Notes: generated by a model from the letters alone, not told the origin. Counted from the first letter of the stretch, positions 1-14,823 are shown. The stretch: 64,000 bases of DNA from Axinella damicornis (GCA_963931865.1 OZ007515.1:12015424-12079423); one strand, 5' to 3'. Translations and numbers: made by a program.

Positions 1-69
1 TTAGGCTATACTATGGTGTAGACACTCACCGATCAGTGGCAGAGGCATCCATGATACTCCCATCCATCT

Positions 70-425
70 CTGGATCCTCTCCCTCTCCCTCTCCCTCTCC
101 CTCTCCCTCTCTCCCTCCTTCCTCTCCATCTCCCTCCCTCCCTCCTTCCTTCCTCTCCCTCTCCCTCTCTCCCTCCTTCCCTCTCCCTCTCCCTCCCTCC
201 CTCCTTCCTTCCCTCTCCTCCCTCCCTCCCTCCCTCCCTCCCTCCCTCCCTCCCTCCCTCCCTCCCTCCCTCCCTCCCTCCCTCCTCCTCCCTCCCTCTC
301 TCTCTTCCCTCCCTCCCTCCATCCCTACCCTCCCTCCCTCCCTCCCTCCCTCCATCCCTACCCTCCCTCCCTCCATCCCTCCCTCCCTCCCTCCTTCCTC
401 CCTCCCTCCCCCCTCCCTCTCCCTA
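70..425 (+). repeat. (CTCC)n-rich polypyrimidine tract in intron
   Basis: About 350 bases of almost uninterrupted C and T, mostly CTCC and CCCTCT units, run directly into the splice acceptor of the RhoGAP exon at 427. Apparent proteins on either strand here are low-complexity Pro/Ser or Gly/Arg/Glu translations and are not genes. Similar CT-rich tracts occupy 700-950 and 2040-2235 in the next introns. Confidence 0.9.
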
Positions 426-426
426 G

Positions 427-588
427 GGTGGCACAACATGAGCACATCAACAGAATGTCTCCCAATAACTTGGCCATCGTCTTTGCCCCATGCCTCCTCC
501 GACCAGAAAGCACAGAGGGCCACAAACCCCAGGAGGTCCTGTTAGACCTCCAGAAACAAACGTTGTAAGTAGTTCCATTCATTGGTCA

Positions 589-641
<53 letters not shown>

Positions 642-2369
642 TGGGTGTGTGTGCACGTCTGCACCCCACACTCCACTCTTCACTTGCCCTGTATATTTCC
701 ACACTCCACTTCCACTTCTCCTCATTCTACATCACTTCACACTCCAAACTCCACCCTCCTCCCTTCCACTCCCCACCCCTCCTTACATCACTCACACTCC
801 TCTCCACCCATCCCCCACATCCCTACACACTCCCCTCTCTATCCCTCCTTCCCTCCCCACTCCCCTCTCCATCTCTTCCCTCCTCCCCTCCACATCTCTC
901 CACACTTCACTCTCTCTCTCTCCTCATTCTACTCCCCGTCCTCCCCCCAGGTGTCTTGAGGCCATCATCACTGAGCAAGTGGAGAAGCTCACAGCAACAC
1001 TGAGGGGAATCAAGACACTGACATCAGTTGCCATGGATACCGTGTCAAGACTGGCACAGCTGATTGAAGAAAACAATAAACAGAGCAATCCAGTGAGCAG
1101 CTGACCGCCAAAACCAGTATATTTTAAGTGTGTGTGTGTAACAGAAGTGGGGTGTTGGGGGGGGAGGCCTAAGACTAGTTACACTGCAAGTTTGTACCCT
1201 ACTCAACTGATATCATGCTGAACCTTTTCGCAGAGATGCTAATGCACAAGACTTTTGGTGCATCTGAGTAGCCAGACTCACACAGACACAGTGAGGAGTG
1301 AGAGCTCACGAGACCGCTGACAAGAGAACTGTCATGTGCTGCACTCATGTGAACACCACGAGGGGGACAACAGCTCACCAGTCCTCTGCACTGGGAGCTG
1401 TCCATCTCTACTTTAGTAACACATCTTTGCAATGAGGTTTGTTTGACCTCTGACCTCCCCCCCCCCCCCCCCCCCCCTCAGTCCTTTGACCTACCTGCGG
1501 AACCGCTGATGAGGAGAAGCTCCACGCGCACTCGTCTGGCAGATGTCAAGTTTCAGGAAAATTCAGAAGAGAGGAAGAGACTCACCATCGAACTGGAGGA
1601 GATTGAGAGAGAAAGGTTAGTTTAGATAGCAACTGCAGAGGTCACCATTCTCTAGTAGCATAATATTATGAGCCTTGGAAAAAAAACACCCCTCAGGGCG
1701 GGGGGGGGGGGGGGGGGCATTCTGAAACTCGGCTGGTGTACCTATGTTATTGATTGGCTGACTGAAGGCATTGCTCTTTGTAATGTTGTATGGATTGTTG
1801 ATCCTCTCGTCCAGGGTGGAGCTAACCGTGAATCTTCCTAAACTGGAGCCCTACATCCCCTCTGCGCCGCACACCCCCTCCCCTTCCTCCTCTCCCCCCT
1901 TGAGCCCTGACATACATGTGGAGGGAGAGAGTCTATTGCCTGGTGAGTTGCCATGGTGATCTGTCTGCACAACATGCACATTAATCATGTGACTTGCCTT
2001 GTTTTCATGGTATGAAGTATTCTTTATCCTTCCTACACCTTTCCTTCTTCTACGTGTATTCCATCCTCTCCTTACTGCCTTCCTCCCGGCCCTTCTCCCA
2101 CTCTCTCCTCCCCTCCCTCCTCCCCTTCTCCTCCCCTCTCCTTCCCTCCCCCTCCTCCCTCTCCCTCCTTTTCCCTTCTCTCCCCCTCCTCTCATCTCCC
2201 CCTCTTCCATTCCTTCCTCTTCTCCCAATATACACCAGACCTCCCTTTCACTCCCACCCTGGCCCCCCTCACAAAGAACAGAGTCAGTCAGAAACCCATG
2301 AGAAGACTGCCCTCCGTCCAACACAGGAGAGAAGTAGTTAGATTGACAAGGGAACCGCTGTTCTTCTGA
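427..2369 (+). CDS. MYO9: Class IX myosin-like RhoGAP protein, 3' part
   Basis: This is the C-terminal end of a Rho GTPase-activating protein; the 5' part lies left of the window. Exons: 427-564, 951-1092, 1482-1615, 1815-1942 and 2239-2369, all with GT-AG junctions and matching phases. The first exon encodes the end of a RhoGAP domain (NRMSPNNLAIVFAPCLLR). The second continues with the LEAIITEQ helix. The third and fourth give a short coiled coil (ERKRLTIELEEIERE) followed by VELTVNLPKLEP, an order matching the segment after the RhoGAP domain of class IX myosins. The last exon is basic and ends at TGA 2367-2369. Myosin IX is an actin motor that inactivates Rho. Without the motor domain in view another RhoGAP protein is possible; the RhoGAP call itself is firm. 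The introns are long pyrimidine tracts. Confidence 0.72.
593..640. repeat. (TG)n microsatellite
   Basis: TG dinucleotide run grading into TGCG, inside the intron after exon 427-564. Confidence 0.9.
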
Positions 2370-4235
2370 TCTGATCACCATCCCATGTTGTGTGTATGTG
2401 TGTTTAGAGACATAAGATTGATAATGTATTTTATATTATACTTTCATTCTGTACGGAATATTGAGCAATCACTTAGACAGTCATTATTTTGACAACAATA
2501 ATATTTTTTGAACACAAGAAATTTTAAATTGTTGCTAAGGCTTGTTGACAAGGAGAGCAACCAACCAATTTCATCAGTGGTAACCACACTTCTGGTACAT
2601 GTATAATAGGCTAGTGCAACTGGTATAAGCCATGTAAATGTATACGCACAAAATAATGGTGTCTCGATCATTAATCTGCAACCATAACATAATTTATGCA
2701 AGGGTGTTATCCCATTCTACTGCATGAGTCGGTGAAAGAATCGCAATGGTGTAATCGGAATTATGCCTTCCTGCATGCACGGGTGCATCATGCTCAAATG
2801 ATCGACCTAAAATTTGATCATCATCATGCAGATTGGTATATATACATAACATGCAGCTATAGTGTTTTATTGCTATGGGAACTGAGCTACAATGTACACT
2901 TAATTCGATCATTTCCTGAGGAAACCCCAAACAATATTGTATACGAGTCATGTATCACCACATTTAGCCAACAGCTATATACCCTGCACGCGGGTGGTCC
3001 GTGCCTATGCAATACAATCCAGCTTGCATGGGATCTGGCCATAGCTAGACGAATTTATGCATAAGAACTTGTAAAGTCAACGTCACGACCACTAACTATG
3101 CAACATGCACAGCATGCAACTGATAATAGGGAATGAGGCCTCCATGTAACTTCAATTGGGGGAATTAAGCTTAATAGATGAAACCCAATTACAGGACTTA
3201 GCAAGCATGCATGTACTAAACTTCATTCTGGATGTACGTACACTGAGCTCAAAACACACAGTCATAATGTACCAGCTGTGACTGTTGACTAGAGTTGTAC
3301 ATTGTATCAGCTACGAAGCTATAGATTCAAAAGGTCAGGGTTCTTGTGGAACACTATCAGCGGTAGAGAAAACGGTCTCACTCTCGGGAAGTGCTGCACC
3401 TGGAGGACGAGAGAACACATGCACTCTCACTGCAAGCCATGTTCTACTGAAGGCCACATTGTTCACTGTAGGCCATCAAGATTTTAATCGTGTGTTTGTG
3501 TGTCTGTCTGTCTGTCTGTGTGTAACGGAAGTGGGATGTTCGTGGGGCGGGACTAGACTAGTGATGCGCGACCTTTGTACTTCAATTTACTGAACCTTGA
3601 ACTCTGCAAGGAATATTCGAGAACATTGGGCATGGGCTGGAATCTTCCAGAATAGCTGGCTGGGAGCAGCAGTTGAAGCAGATGCAATCGGGGAGCAGCA
3701 ATTGAAGCGGATGCAAACTGGGAGCAGCAGTTGAAACGGATCGATGCAATCGCACGGGGAGCAGCAGCTGAAGCGGACGCAATCGGAGAGCAGCAGCTCT
3801 GGACAGAGAGCTGTCCGGCACTGGATTACTCACGTAGGCGAACGAGGGGGGAAGTAGCTGAGCAAGCGAAGCTACTTATTGACTAATAACAACTGCTAGC
3901 CATGTTCTACTGAAGGCCATTGCAGGCCATGTTGGTGTAGATTATACCTTCACAGTGAACTACGTACTGTTGTTAACTCATATCAGGTCCCTGCATTCAA
4001 CAAGTTTCGAGTTCTCATAGATTCAATAGGTCAGGGTTCTTGTGGAACACTATCAGCGGTGAACAAGCCATTAATGGCTTGCAAATCAATACAATATAAG
4101 GTGACTTACGTAGAACACAAAAATTGAAGACACAAATCACAATACCACGGCAGCTCTACTGTCATCTTACATATTCACCTACACTGTAAAATATAGTATT
4201 ACTGCTGTGTGCTGTAGCAACGTATGTCAACTCAC
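2370..4235. other. Intergenic region with short direct repeats
   Basis: No supported gene. A roughly 40-base segment at 3325-3364 (ending AACACTATCAGCGGT) recurs at 4020-4062. A segment around CCATGTTCTACTGAAGGCC occurs at 3438 and again at 3900. The stretch 3515-3600 resembles 1125-1220 downstream of a RhoGAP exon, so pieces of this area were copied locally. The last exon of the EEF1E1 gene should lie here on the minus strand but was not found. Confidence 0.5.
3655..3812. repeat. Minisatellite, ~30-40-bp GGGAGCAGCAGTTGAAGC units
   Basis: About five imperfect tandem copies of a unit built around GGGAGCAGCAGTTGAAGCGGA followed by a GATGCAATC-like tail. The reading frames across it are repeat artefacts. 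Confidence 0.75.
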
Positions 4236-6872
<2,637 letters not shown>

Positions 6873-8180
6873 CGTACACACGTGCACCGCACCACAACCC
6901 AGACCCCGCCCCCCACGGCAGTTGAGATAAGCTAGCTTAGTTAGTACTAGCCCCACCCACAGCGCAGTGCCATGATCGTAGATAATATGTATAGGGACTA
7001 CATTATCTATGCCATGATTGGAAGGGGTCCCCAATTTTTCCCGCCCTCGTCTTTCGCGCCACGACCACCTGCGCGTTAAAGAACTTGAATTTGAACTTCA
7101 CTGCAGTCTTGGGAATTCAGTGCGGCTTCACAGAAGGAGACAGCAAAGGTGAGTAAGAGTTGTCAGCTACTATTCTGTTGTTGTGGCTATAGCATTCCAG
7201 CATTCTGCATGTCTGACAAACAATGTTTTTGAATAGAATTAGCTAGCAACGTGGTTGCAAAATCTGCACAGACTTGCAAAATTTAATGGATTTGGTAACT
7301 TGAAAGATATAGTTGCAATGTATAGCACACCTCGAATTCAAATGGATACTCTGTATGGTTCTGCATGTGTTTAGTTGCTGGTGAAGTTTTTCAGCTGTGC
7401 ATGCATTTGTGAGTTGAGTTTTAGCTACAGAATATTGAAGTGAGGCAGCTAAAATGGAGACTGTTTAATTTTTGCAGCACTTCCCGCTGTATGGAGGAAT
7501 AGCTACACCTAGACAGGCTAGGGGAGCATTTCTATAGCAAAGTAACCGGGTGCACTTGGTGTGTCAATAAGTACATGCAGTTGATGAAGATGTCTCCCCC
7601 ACCCCCCACAGGCACATACTGGAACCCCAGAAGAACCTGCAGTGACTCCATCCGACTTCATACCGCACCACCCACAGACATGCATGTACTGGAGGAACAC
7701 CAGGAGAACCTGCAGTGACTGCATCCCTTAGTACAGCAAGTTTGCTTCAAAATGGACAAAGTGAGCCTGAGGGAGGGAAAGGAGGTGGTCTCTTACCTGT
7801 GGGCTATATATAGCTTCATTCCCAGGCTATCCCAGTGCATGGCGCAACCAACAAACCGCGATACTGCATGAAGCTAACCCAAATAACTAGGGGCAATGGC
7901 CTGGGAATGAGGCTACCTGTGGGCGGTACTCAGTGAAATGCATAATATGTCTTTTCTATGCATTTGCACATACTTTTTCCATGATTTCGGAACCTACGGG
8001 TTTTGAATTCATGGTGTCACAGTATCCATTGAAACTACCATGCAATACATGGTACTTTTGAATGGTGTTTGCCTGCATGGACTCATTCCCTAAACATCTT
8101 AGGAATAGAGTAGTTAGGCAATTGAGGTAAGTTAATTCACACAGTACATACATGTATCAATCATATTTTGCTATTTCTGT
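6873..8180. other. Intergenic region; possible divergent 5' exon
   Basis: No coding gene is supported. A good donor (AAAG followed by GTGAGT) at about 7148 could end a non-coding first exon of a plus-strand transcript starting opposite EEF1E1, but no partner exon was found. At 7620-7725 a segment (AGAACCTGCAGTGACT) is partly duplicated. Confidence 0.35.
7805..7915. mobile_element. Palindromic TAG...CTA element with 9-bp TSD
   Basis: Ends TAGCTTCATTCCCAGGC and GCCTGGGAATGAGGCTA are inverted copies. The flanks 7796-7804 and 7916-7924 are the identical 9-mer CCTGTGGGC. Six extra bases (TATATA) precede the left end. Confidence 0.85.
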
Positions 8181-8204
8181 GTTGCATTGGCTACATCGAC
8201 ATTA

Positions 8205-9420
8205 CCAGCATTGACATTGACTACATTGACATTGGCTACATCGACATTACCAGCATTGACATTGACTACATTGACATTGGGTGCATCGACACTGACTACT
8301 TTGACATTGACTACATTGACATTGGCTAGCTACATCAACATTACCAGCATTGGCATTGACTACATTGACATTGGGTGCATCGACACTGACTACTTTGACA
8401 TTGGCTGCATTGACATTGACTACATTGACATTGACTGCGTTGACATTGACTGCGTTGACATTTGGGTGCATTGACATTGGCTGCAATTGACATTGGCTGC
8501 ATTGACATTGACTACATTGACATTGGCTACATTGACATTGGCTGCGTTCATTGGGTGCATTGACATTGGGTGCATTGACATTGGTTGCATTGACATTGGC
8601 TGCATTGACATTGGCTGCATTGACATTGGCTACATTGACATTGGCTACATTGACATTGGCTACATTGACATTGGCTGCGTTCATTGGGTGCATTGACATT
8701 GGGTGCATTGACATTGGTTGCATTGACATTGGCTGCATTGACATTGGCTGTATTGACATTGGCTGCATTGACATTGACATTGACTGCATTGACATTGGCT
8801 GCATTGACATTGGCTACATTGACATTGGCTACATTGACATTGGCTGCATTGACATTGGCTGTATTGACATTGACTGCATTGACATTGGCTGTATTGACAT
8901 TGGCTGTATTGACATTGGCTGCATTGACATTGGCTACATTGACATTGGCTACATTGACATTGGCTGTGTTCATTGGGTGCATTGACATTGGGTGCATTGA
9001 CATTGGTTGCATTGACATTGGCTGCATTGCCATTGACATTGGATGCATTGACATATTGGCTGCATTGACATTGGCTGCATTGACATTGGCTGCATTGACA
9101 TTGGCTGCATTGACATTGCATGGCTGCATTGACATAGGGAGCATTGACATTGGGCATTGGCTGCATTGACATAGACTGCATTGACATTGGCTGCATTGAC
9201 ATCGACTGCATGCATTGACATTGACTGCATTGACATTGGCTGCATTGACATTGACTGGATTGACATTGGCTGCATTGACATTGGCTGCATTGACATTGGC
9301 TGCATTGACATTGGCTGCATTGACATTGGCAGCATTGACATGGTTACATTGCATTGACAAATGACTGCAATGACATTGGGTGCATCGACAAATTGACATT
9401 AACGCTGGGTGCATTGACGT
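8205..9420. repeat. 15-bp minisatellite GCATTGACATTGGCT (block 1)
   Basis: About 80 tandem copies of a 15-bp unit, with variants (ACATTGACATTGGCT, TTGACATTGACTGCA) and a superimposed higher-order pattern: a segment with GCGTTCATTGGGTGCA recurs near 8550, 8680 and 8970. Because 15 is divisible by three and only one of six frames contains TGA, five frames stay open for hundreds of bases. These are not genes. Confidence 0.97.
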
Positions 9421-9744
9421 TGACTAGCTACCGGGTACAATGACATTTGGTGAAATACCATACAAAAACACAGAGTCTTCAGCTTCTGTCCTTCTGGTAG
9501 CCCCTCCATCCTGGTTTGTGGGCTGTCTTTGTCTACCCTGTGCATGGCCGCAGCTACAAGGGACCTGGTATATGTTCTTTCCGAATGGATCTTGACCTTT
9601 AGCTGGCATCAGCTGTCTGCAGAGTGTGGATGCTGATTGGAAGACAGTCTTGATGTCGTATCATCTGCACACCTGTCTCATGTCCTCACCCAGCATGTAA
9701 GGGAACAAATGCTCTTTACTTCAAACTCTTCAGTTGGCTCTGCT

Positions 9745-11035
9745 GGAGTATTGGGCTTGCTAGCTGTCATTACAGGATGTGTCTGGATACCTGTTACCTT
9801 CCTTGACTTCTCTGAGGTATTATTCTGCTGGTACCGTGGTCACACCCTGAACCACAGTTTGAGTCTGTGAAAGGGCGCCTCTTTCACAGGACACAAACTG
9901 TTGTTCAGGGTGTGACCATGGTACCAGGAGAAGAACACCTCAGACTCAGAAGTTATGGAAGGTAACAGGTATCCAGACACACTATCTGGATATACCTGTT
10001 TCCTTCCATGACTTCTCTGAGGTGTTCTTCTCCTGTTACCATGGTCACACCCTGAACGATAGTTTGTGTCCTGTGAAAGAGGCGCCCTTTCACAGGCACA
10101 AACTGTCGCTCAGGATGTGGCCACAGTAACAGGAGAAAACACCTCAGAGAAGTCATGGAAGGTAACTGATATCCAGATGGTGTGCATGTCTGGATACCTG
10201 TTACCCTCCATGACTTCTCTGAGGTGTTTTTCTCCTGTTACCGTGGTCACATCCTGAACCACAGTTTGAGTCTGTGAAAGGGCGCCTCTTTCACAGGGCA
10301 CAAATTGTTGTTCAGGGTGTGAATATGGTACCAGGAGAAGAACACCTCAGACTCGGAAGTTATGGAAGGTAACAGGTATCCAGACACACTGTCTGGATAC
10401 CTGTTCCTTCCATGACTTCTCTGAGGTGTTCTTCTCCTGTTACCATGGTCACACCCTGAACGATAGCTTGTGTCCTGTGAAAGAGGCGCCCTTTCACAGG
10501 CACAAACTGTCATTCAGGATGTGGCCACGGTAACAGGAGAAGACACCTCAGAGACGTTATGGAAGGTACCTGATATCCAGACAGTGTGTGTGTCTGGATA
10601 CCTGTTAGCTACCTTCCATGACTTCTCTGAGATGTTCTTCTCCTGTTACCGTGGTCACATCCGGAACAACAGTTTGTGCCTGTGAAAGGGCACCTCTTTT
10701 GCAGGGCACAAACTGTTGTTCAGGGTGTGAATATGGTACCAGGAGAAGAATGCCTCAGACTCGGAAGTCATGGAAGGTAACAGGTATCCAGACACACTGT
10801 CATAGGGTACCTGTTTCCTTCAATGACTTCTCTGATCGAGGTGTTCTTCTCCTGTTACCATGGTCACACTCTGAACAATGGTTTGTGCCCTGTGAAAGAG
10901 GCGCCCTTTCACAGTCACAAACTATCATTCAGGGTGTGACCACGTTAACAGGAGAAGAACACCTCAGAGAGGTCATGGAAAGTAACAGGTAGCTATTCAG
11001 ACACATCTGTGAAGACAGCTAGCAAGCCCAGTACT
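9745..11035. repeat. Satellite of ~205-bp hairpin units inside inverted flanks
   Basis: Six tandem units begin near 9780, 9990, 10188, 10391, 10590 and 10800. Each runs from TCTGGATACCTGTTACC through CTTCTCCTGTTACCATGG to a centre near GGCGCCCTTTCACAGG and back as the reverse complement, so each unit can fold into one long hairpin. The outer flanks are also inverted copies: GGGCTTGCTAGCTGTC at about 9757 and its complement at 11014-11029. Variant units carry single-base changes. No coding frame is supported. Confidence 0.9.
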
Positions 11036-11049
11036 CCACAGGGTCCCTG

Positions 11050-11770
11050 GCTCAGTTGGCTTGGCGTGGCTTTGGTTTGGCTTGGCTTTTGGTTTGGCTG
11101 ACTCCCCTGCTTGGCTTGACTTGGCTTGGTTTGGCTTGCTGGGCTATTGGCTTGGCTCTCTGGCTTGTCTTGGCTTGGCTTGGCTTGCCGGGCGGCGTGG
11201 CGTGGCTTGGCTTGGCTTGGCTTGGCTTGGCTTGGCTTGGCTTGGCTTTCTGGCTTGGCTTGACTTGGCTTGGCTTGACTTGGCTTGGCTTGGCTTGGCT
11301 TGGCTTGGCTTGGCTTGGCTTGGCTTGGCTTGGCTTGGCTTGGCTTGGCTTGGCTTGGCTTGACTTCGCTTGGCTTGGCTCTCTGGCTTGGCTTGGCATG
11401 GCTTGGTTTGGCTTTCTGGCTTGGCTTGGCTTGACTTTGCTTGGCTTGGCTCTCTGGTTTGGCTTGGCTTGGCTTGGCTTGGCTTGGCTTTCTGGTTTGG
11501 CTTGACTTCGCTTGGCTTGGCTCTCTGGCTTGGCTTGGCATGGCTTGGTTTGGCTTTCTGGCTTGGCTTGGCTTGACTTTGCTTGGCTTGGCTTGGCTTG
11601 GCTCCCCAGCTTCCAGCTCAGTTGTCTAGGGCCTGGTTTACATGTTTTCGTTTGGCTTGGTTTGGCTCCCTGGCATGGCTTGCACATTGACTTTGCTCCT
11701 CAGCTTGGCTTGCAGCTTGACTTGTTCCCCGGGTTGACTTGGCTTGTCTTGACTCTGTGGCTTGGCTCGG
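11050..11770. repeat. (TTGGC)n pentanucleotide satellite
   Basis: Tandem TTGGC with occasional TTGAC, TCTGGC and CATGGC variants. A 5-bp unit reads as a 15-base peptide cycle, giving long open Trp/Leu-rich (plus) and Lys-Pro-Ser-Gln-Ala (minus) frames that are artefacts. It joins the hairpin satellite on the left and the second 15-bp minisatellite on the right. Confidence 0.97.
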
Positions 11771-13480
11771 CTACATTGACATTGCATGGCTACATTGACA
11801 TTGCATGGCTACATTGACATTGCATGGCTACATTGACATTGACTTTGGGTGCATTGACATTGGCTACATTGACATTGCATGGCTACATTGACATTGCATG
11901 GCTACATTGACATTGCATGGCTACATTGACATTGACCTTGGGTGCATTGACATTGGTTACATTGACATTGGCTGCATTGATGTTGGCTGGATTGACGTTG
12001 ACTGCATTAACATTGGCTACATTGATATTGGCTACATAGACATTGGGTAAATTGACATTGGCTGCATTGGCATTGACATTGGATTTATTGACATTGACAT
12101 TGGGTGCATTGACATTGGGTGCATTGACATAGGCTGAATTGGGTACCTCAATTGATAATGGCTACATTGACTGCATTTACAATGGCTGCATTGACAATTG
12201 GTGAATTGGCTACGACTACATTTGGATTGACATTGGTTTGGCTGACAATTTGACATTGACATTGGCTGCATTGACATTGACAGCATTGACATTGGGTGCA
12301 TTGACAGTGACTGCACTGACATTGGCTGCATTGGCATTGTCTGCATCTATACATTGACATTGGCAAGCATTGGCATCAACTGCATTGACATCAACTGCAT
12401 TGACATAAGCTGCATTGACATCGGCTGCATTGACATCGGCTGCATTGACATTGGCTGCATTGACATCGGCTGCATTGACATCGGCTGCATTGACATTGGC
12501 TACATTGACATTGACATTGGCTGCATTGACATTGGCTACATTGACATTGGCTGCATTGACATTGGCTGCATTGACATTGGGTACATTGACATTGGCTGCA
12601 TTGACATTAATTGGGGGCATTGACATCGGCTGCATTGACATTGGCTACATTGACATTGACATTGGCTGCATTGACATTGGCTACATTGACATTGGCTGCA
12701 TTGACATTGGATGCATTGACATTGGCTGCATTGACATTGGGTACATTGACATTGGCTGCATTGACACTGGGGGCATTGACATTGGCTGCATTGACATTGA
12801 CTGTATTGACATTGGCTGCATTGACATTGGTTGCATTGACATTGGCTGCATTGACATTGACTGCATTGACATTGGCTGCATTGACATTGGCTGCATTGAC
12901 ATTGGCTGCATTGACATTGGCTGCATTGACATTGGCTGCATTGACATTGGGTACATTGACATTGACTGCATTGACATTGGGGGCATTAACATTGGCTGCA
13001 TTGACATTGACTACATTGACATTGGTTGCATTGACGTTGACTGCATTGACGTTGACTGCATTGGCATTGACTGCATTGACATTGGCTACATTGACATTGA
13101 CTGCATTGACATTGGCTGCATTGACATTGGCTGCATTGACATTGGCTGCATTGACATTGACTGCATTGACATTGACTGCATTGACATTGACTGCATTGAC
13201 ATTGGCTACATTGACATTGGCTGCATTGACATTGGCTGCATTGACATTGGCTGCATTGACATTGGCTGCATTGACATTGGCTGCATTGACATTGACTGCA
13301 TTGACATTGGCTGCATTGACATTGGCTGCATTGACATTGGCTGCATTGACATTGACTGCATTGACATTGACTGCATTGACATTGGCTACATTGACATTGG
13401 CTGCATTGACATTGGCTGCATTGACATTGGCTACATTGACATTGACTGCATTGACATTGACTGCATTGACATTGACTGCA
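11771..13480. repeat. 15-bp minisatellite (block 2)
   Basis: More than 100 copies of the GCATTGACATTGGCT unit seen at 8205-9420, starting with a 24-bp variant containing GCATGGCTACATTGACATT. The stretch 12360-13480 is highly regular. Several frames remain open, one for almost 400 codons, without start context, splice sites or codon diversity. Confidence 0.97.
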
Positions 13481-14018
13481 CATTACATTCATATTTGCTA
13501 CATTTACACATGTGTGATCTAGGGATGAGCTCTGGTGAGTGGCTCGGTAATGGTGCTAGATTGATTTATGTGATGAGCCTCGGTGAGTGGCTCAGTACAG
13601 ATACTAGATAGATAGATGGTGTTTGGATAGTCTTAAAGCTGCTATAGGCAAGCTTTATTGTAGCTAATCCCCTGATTTCCTCGCATTCACTATAAAAGTG
13701 AATGAGCACCGAGGGGAGGATCCTTGAACTATGTTCAAGGATTCTCTAAAGTCCATCCCTGGTTCCCAAGGCCAGGCATTCACTCACTTGACTGCACTGC
13801 TGACACTTAGTGTCAGAACAGTGTCTGAACTCTGCACTTATTACTTATTATTGCACCTGATAATTCCTGTTTGACCTGTTTGACCTGTAGCTATACGTAT
13901 TAGTGGCACCAAGTAGTGTATTGTACTCACTACAAATAGTGCCATCACTCCTTCATTGCACCACATTGCTACCAGAATTTATTACAGTTAAGCCATCACA
14001 ATTGGTGACGAGGATCGG
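13481..14018. other. Non-coding region with small inverted repeats
   Basis: Contains a near duplicate GGTGAGTGGCTCGGTA/GGTGAGTGGCTCAGTA (13533, 13580) and two short hairpins at 13684-13707 (CATTCAC...GTGAATG) and 13721-13744 (CCTTGAAC...GTTCAAGG). The right part may be the LTR or leader of the gag remnant that follows. Confidence 0.4.
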
Positions 14019-14153
14019 ATGGCCGCACTGTTCGGCACTACGCCGAATGAGTTTGACCCTGCAAAAGAGGACTGGACACAATATGTTGAGACACTGGAAC
14101 AGTTTTTTGTGGCCAACAGCATTGAAGAAGTTGAGAAGCAGTGGGCCATGTAG
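14019..14153 (+). pseudogene. Ty3/gypsy-type retrotransposon gag remnant
   Basis: After a leader containing TTGGTGACGAGGATCGG, a primer-site-like sequence common in these elements, a short frame starts at ATG 14019. It encodes an FDPAKEDWTQYVETLEQFF-type start typical of gag polyproteins and stops at TAG after 44 codons. A second copy of the words GCCAACAGCATTGAA follows the stop, showing slippage or rearrangement. No protease, reverse transcriptase or integrase frame follows, so this is a dead fragment. Confidence 0.55.
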
Positions 14154-14292
14154 CCAACAGCATTGAAAATGTTGTGAAACAAGGGCCGCGGTCCATACTC
14201 TCAACGGTCTTCGGGACGACCTGTATAACAGATGATACAAAAACAGAAATTCGCTGAGGGTTCTGATTGAGATATGCATAGATATATAGTTA

Positions 14293-14550
14293 TCAGTGGC
14301 TGTGATCTGCTTTGGGTACCATCTTGCTGTCTTGTCTGTCGTAGGATCCACCATTGGAAGTTGTCATTGCTACATCAGACAGAGATTCAGACTCACACAA
14401 GTTGGAACAGTGATAGATATCATACGAACTGAAACAACAAGAAACCAGCCCATACAGTAGGGTATAACCTCGTAGCAAACCACTCACAAACGTAAGTACA
14501 AACAGTTGTTGGATAGGTTTCGGACATATGAGTGGAATAATTGGGACCAA
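14293..14550 (-). CDS. Uncharacterised frame with one hydrophobic stretch
   Basis: An 85-codon minus-strand frame with a hydrophobic segment (LFVLTFVSGLLRGYTLLYGL) followed by a Ser/Asp-rich tail ending at 14293. I do not recognise it. It could be the last exon of a membrane protein, or chance; no partner exons were found and the surroundings are repeats. Confidence 0.15.
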   Translation of the reverse strand: MVPIIPLICPKPIQQLFVLTFVSGLLRGYTLLYGLVSCCFSSYDIYHCSNLCESESLSDVAMTTSNGGSYDRQDSKMVPKADHSH

Positions 14551-14774
14551 GCTGAAATAAAAGAATCATGCAGGTAGCTATCGTAAAGCAAGAAGGAAAA
14601 GACGCACAAGGAGTTGAGTCTGACAGTGGTAGTAAGAAGCTCTGGATACGCTTTGCATGGCCTCATTTGGTGGCTCCTTGTGCTTGGCTTGGTGGCTCAC
14701 ATGAGAGGGTCGTGCATATCTATTATAAAATCCCACGTATAGTACATGTACATGGGAAGCTTTCATGTCTACTG

Positions 14775-14775
<1 letters not shown>

Positions 14776-14823
<48 letters not shown>
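14776..14823. repeat. (GATA)n microsatellite
   Basis: Twelve consecutive GATA/TAGA units. Confidence 0.97.

Noticed and set aside
26..545. Pro/Ser- and Gly/Arg/Glu-rich open frames
   Set aside because: Translations of a CTCC polypyrimidine intron tract.
582..1003. Cys-Val and Pro/Ser/His-rich plus-strand frames
   Set aside because: They cover a (TG)n and CT-rich intron; only the phase-consistent part from 951 is exon.
8247..9414. Long Asn-Val-Asn-Ala and Cys-Gln-Cys-Ser minus-strand proteins
   Set aside because: 15-bp minisatellite translated in open frames; no start context, splice sites or sequence diversity.
10066..10992. Several 60-120-codon frames in the hairpin satellite
   Set aside because: They recur with each repeat unit on both strands and are palindrome artefacts.
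11052..11687. Lys-Pro-Ser-Gln-Ala repeat protein
   Set aside because: (TTGGC)n artefact.
8205..13480. CRISPR-like array
   Set aside because: Tandem units without unique spacers, no cas genes, animal nuclear DNA.
12415..13611. 398-codon Ile-Asp-Ile-Gly-Cys frame
   Set aside because: Same minisatellite; the opposite strand and the other frames are equally open.
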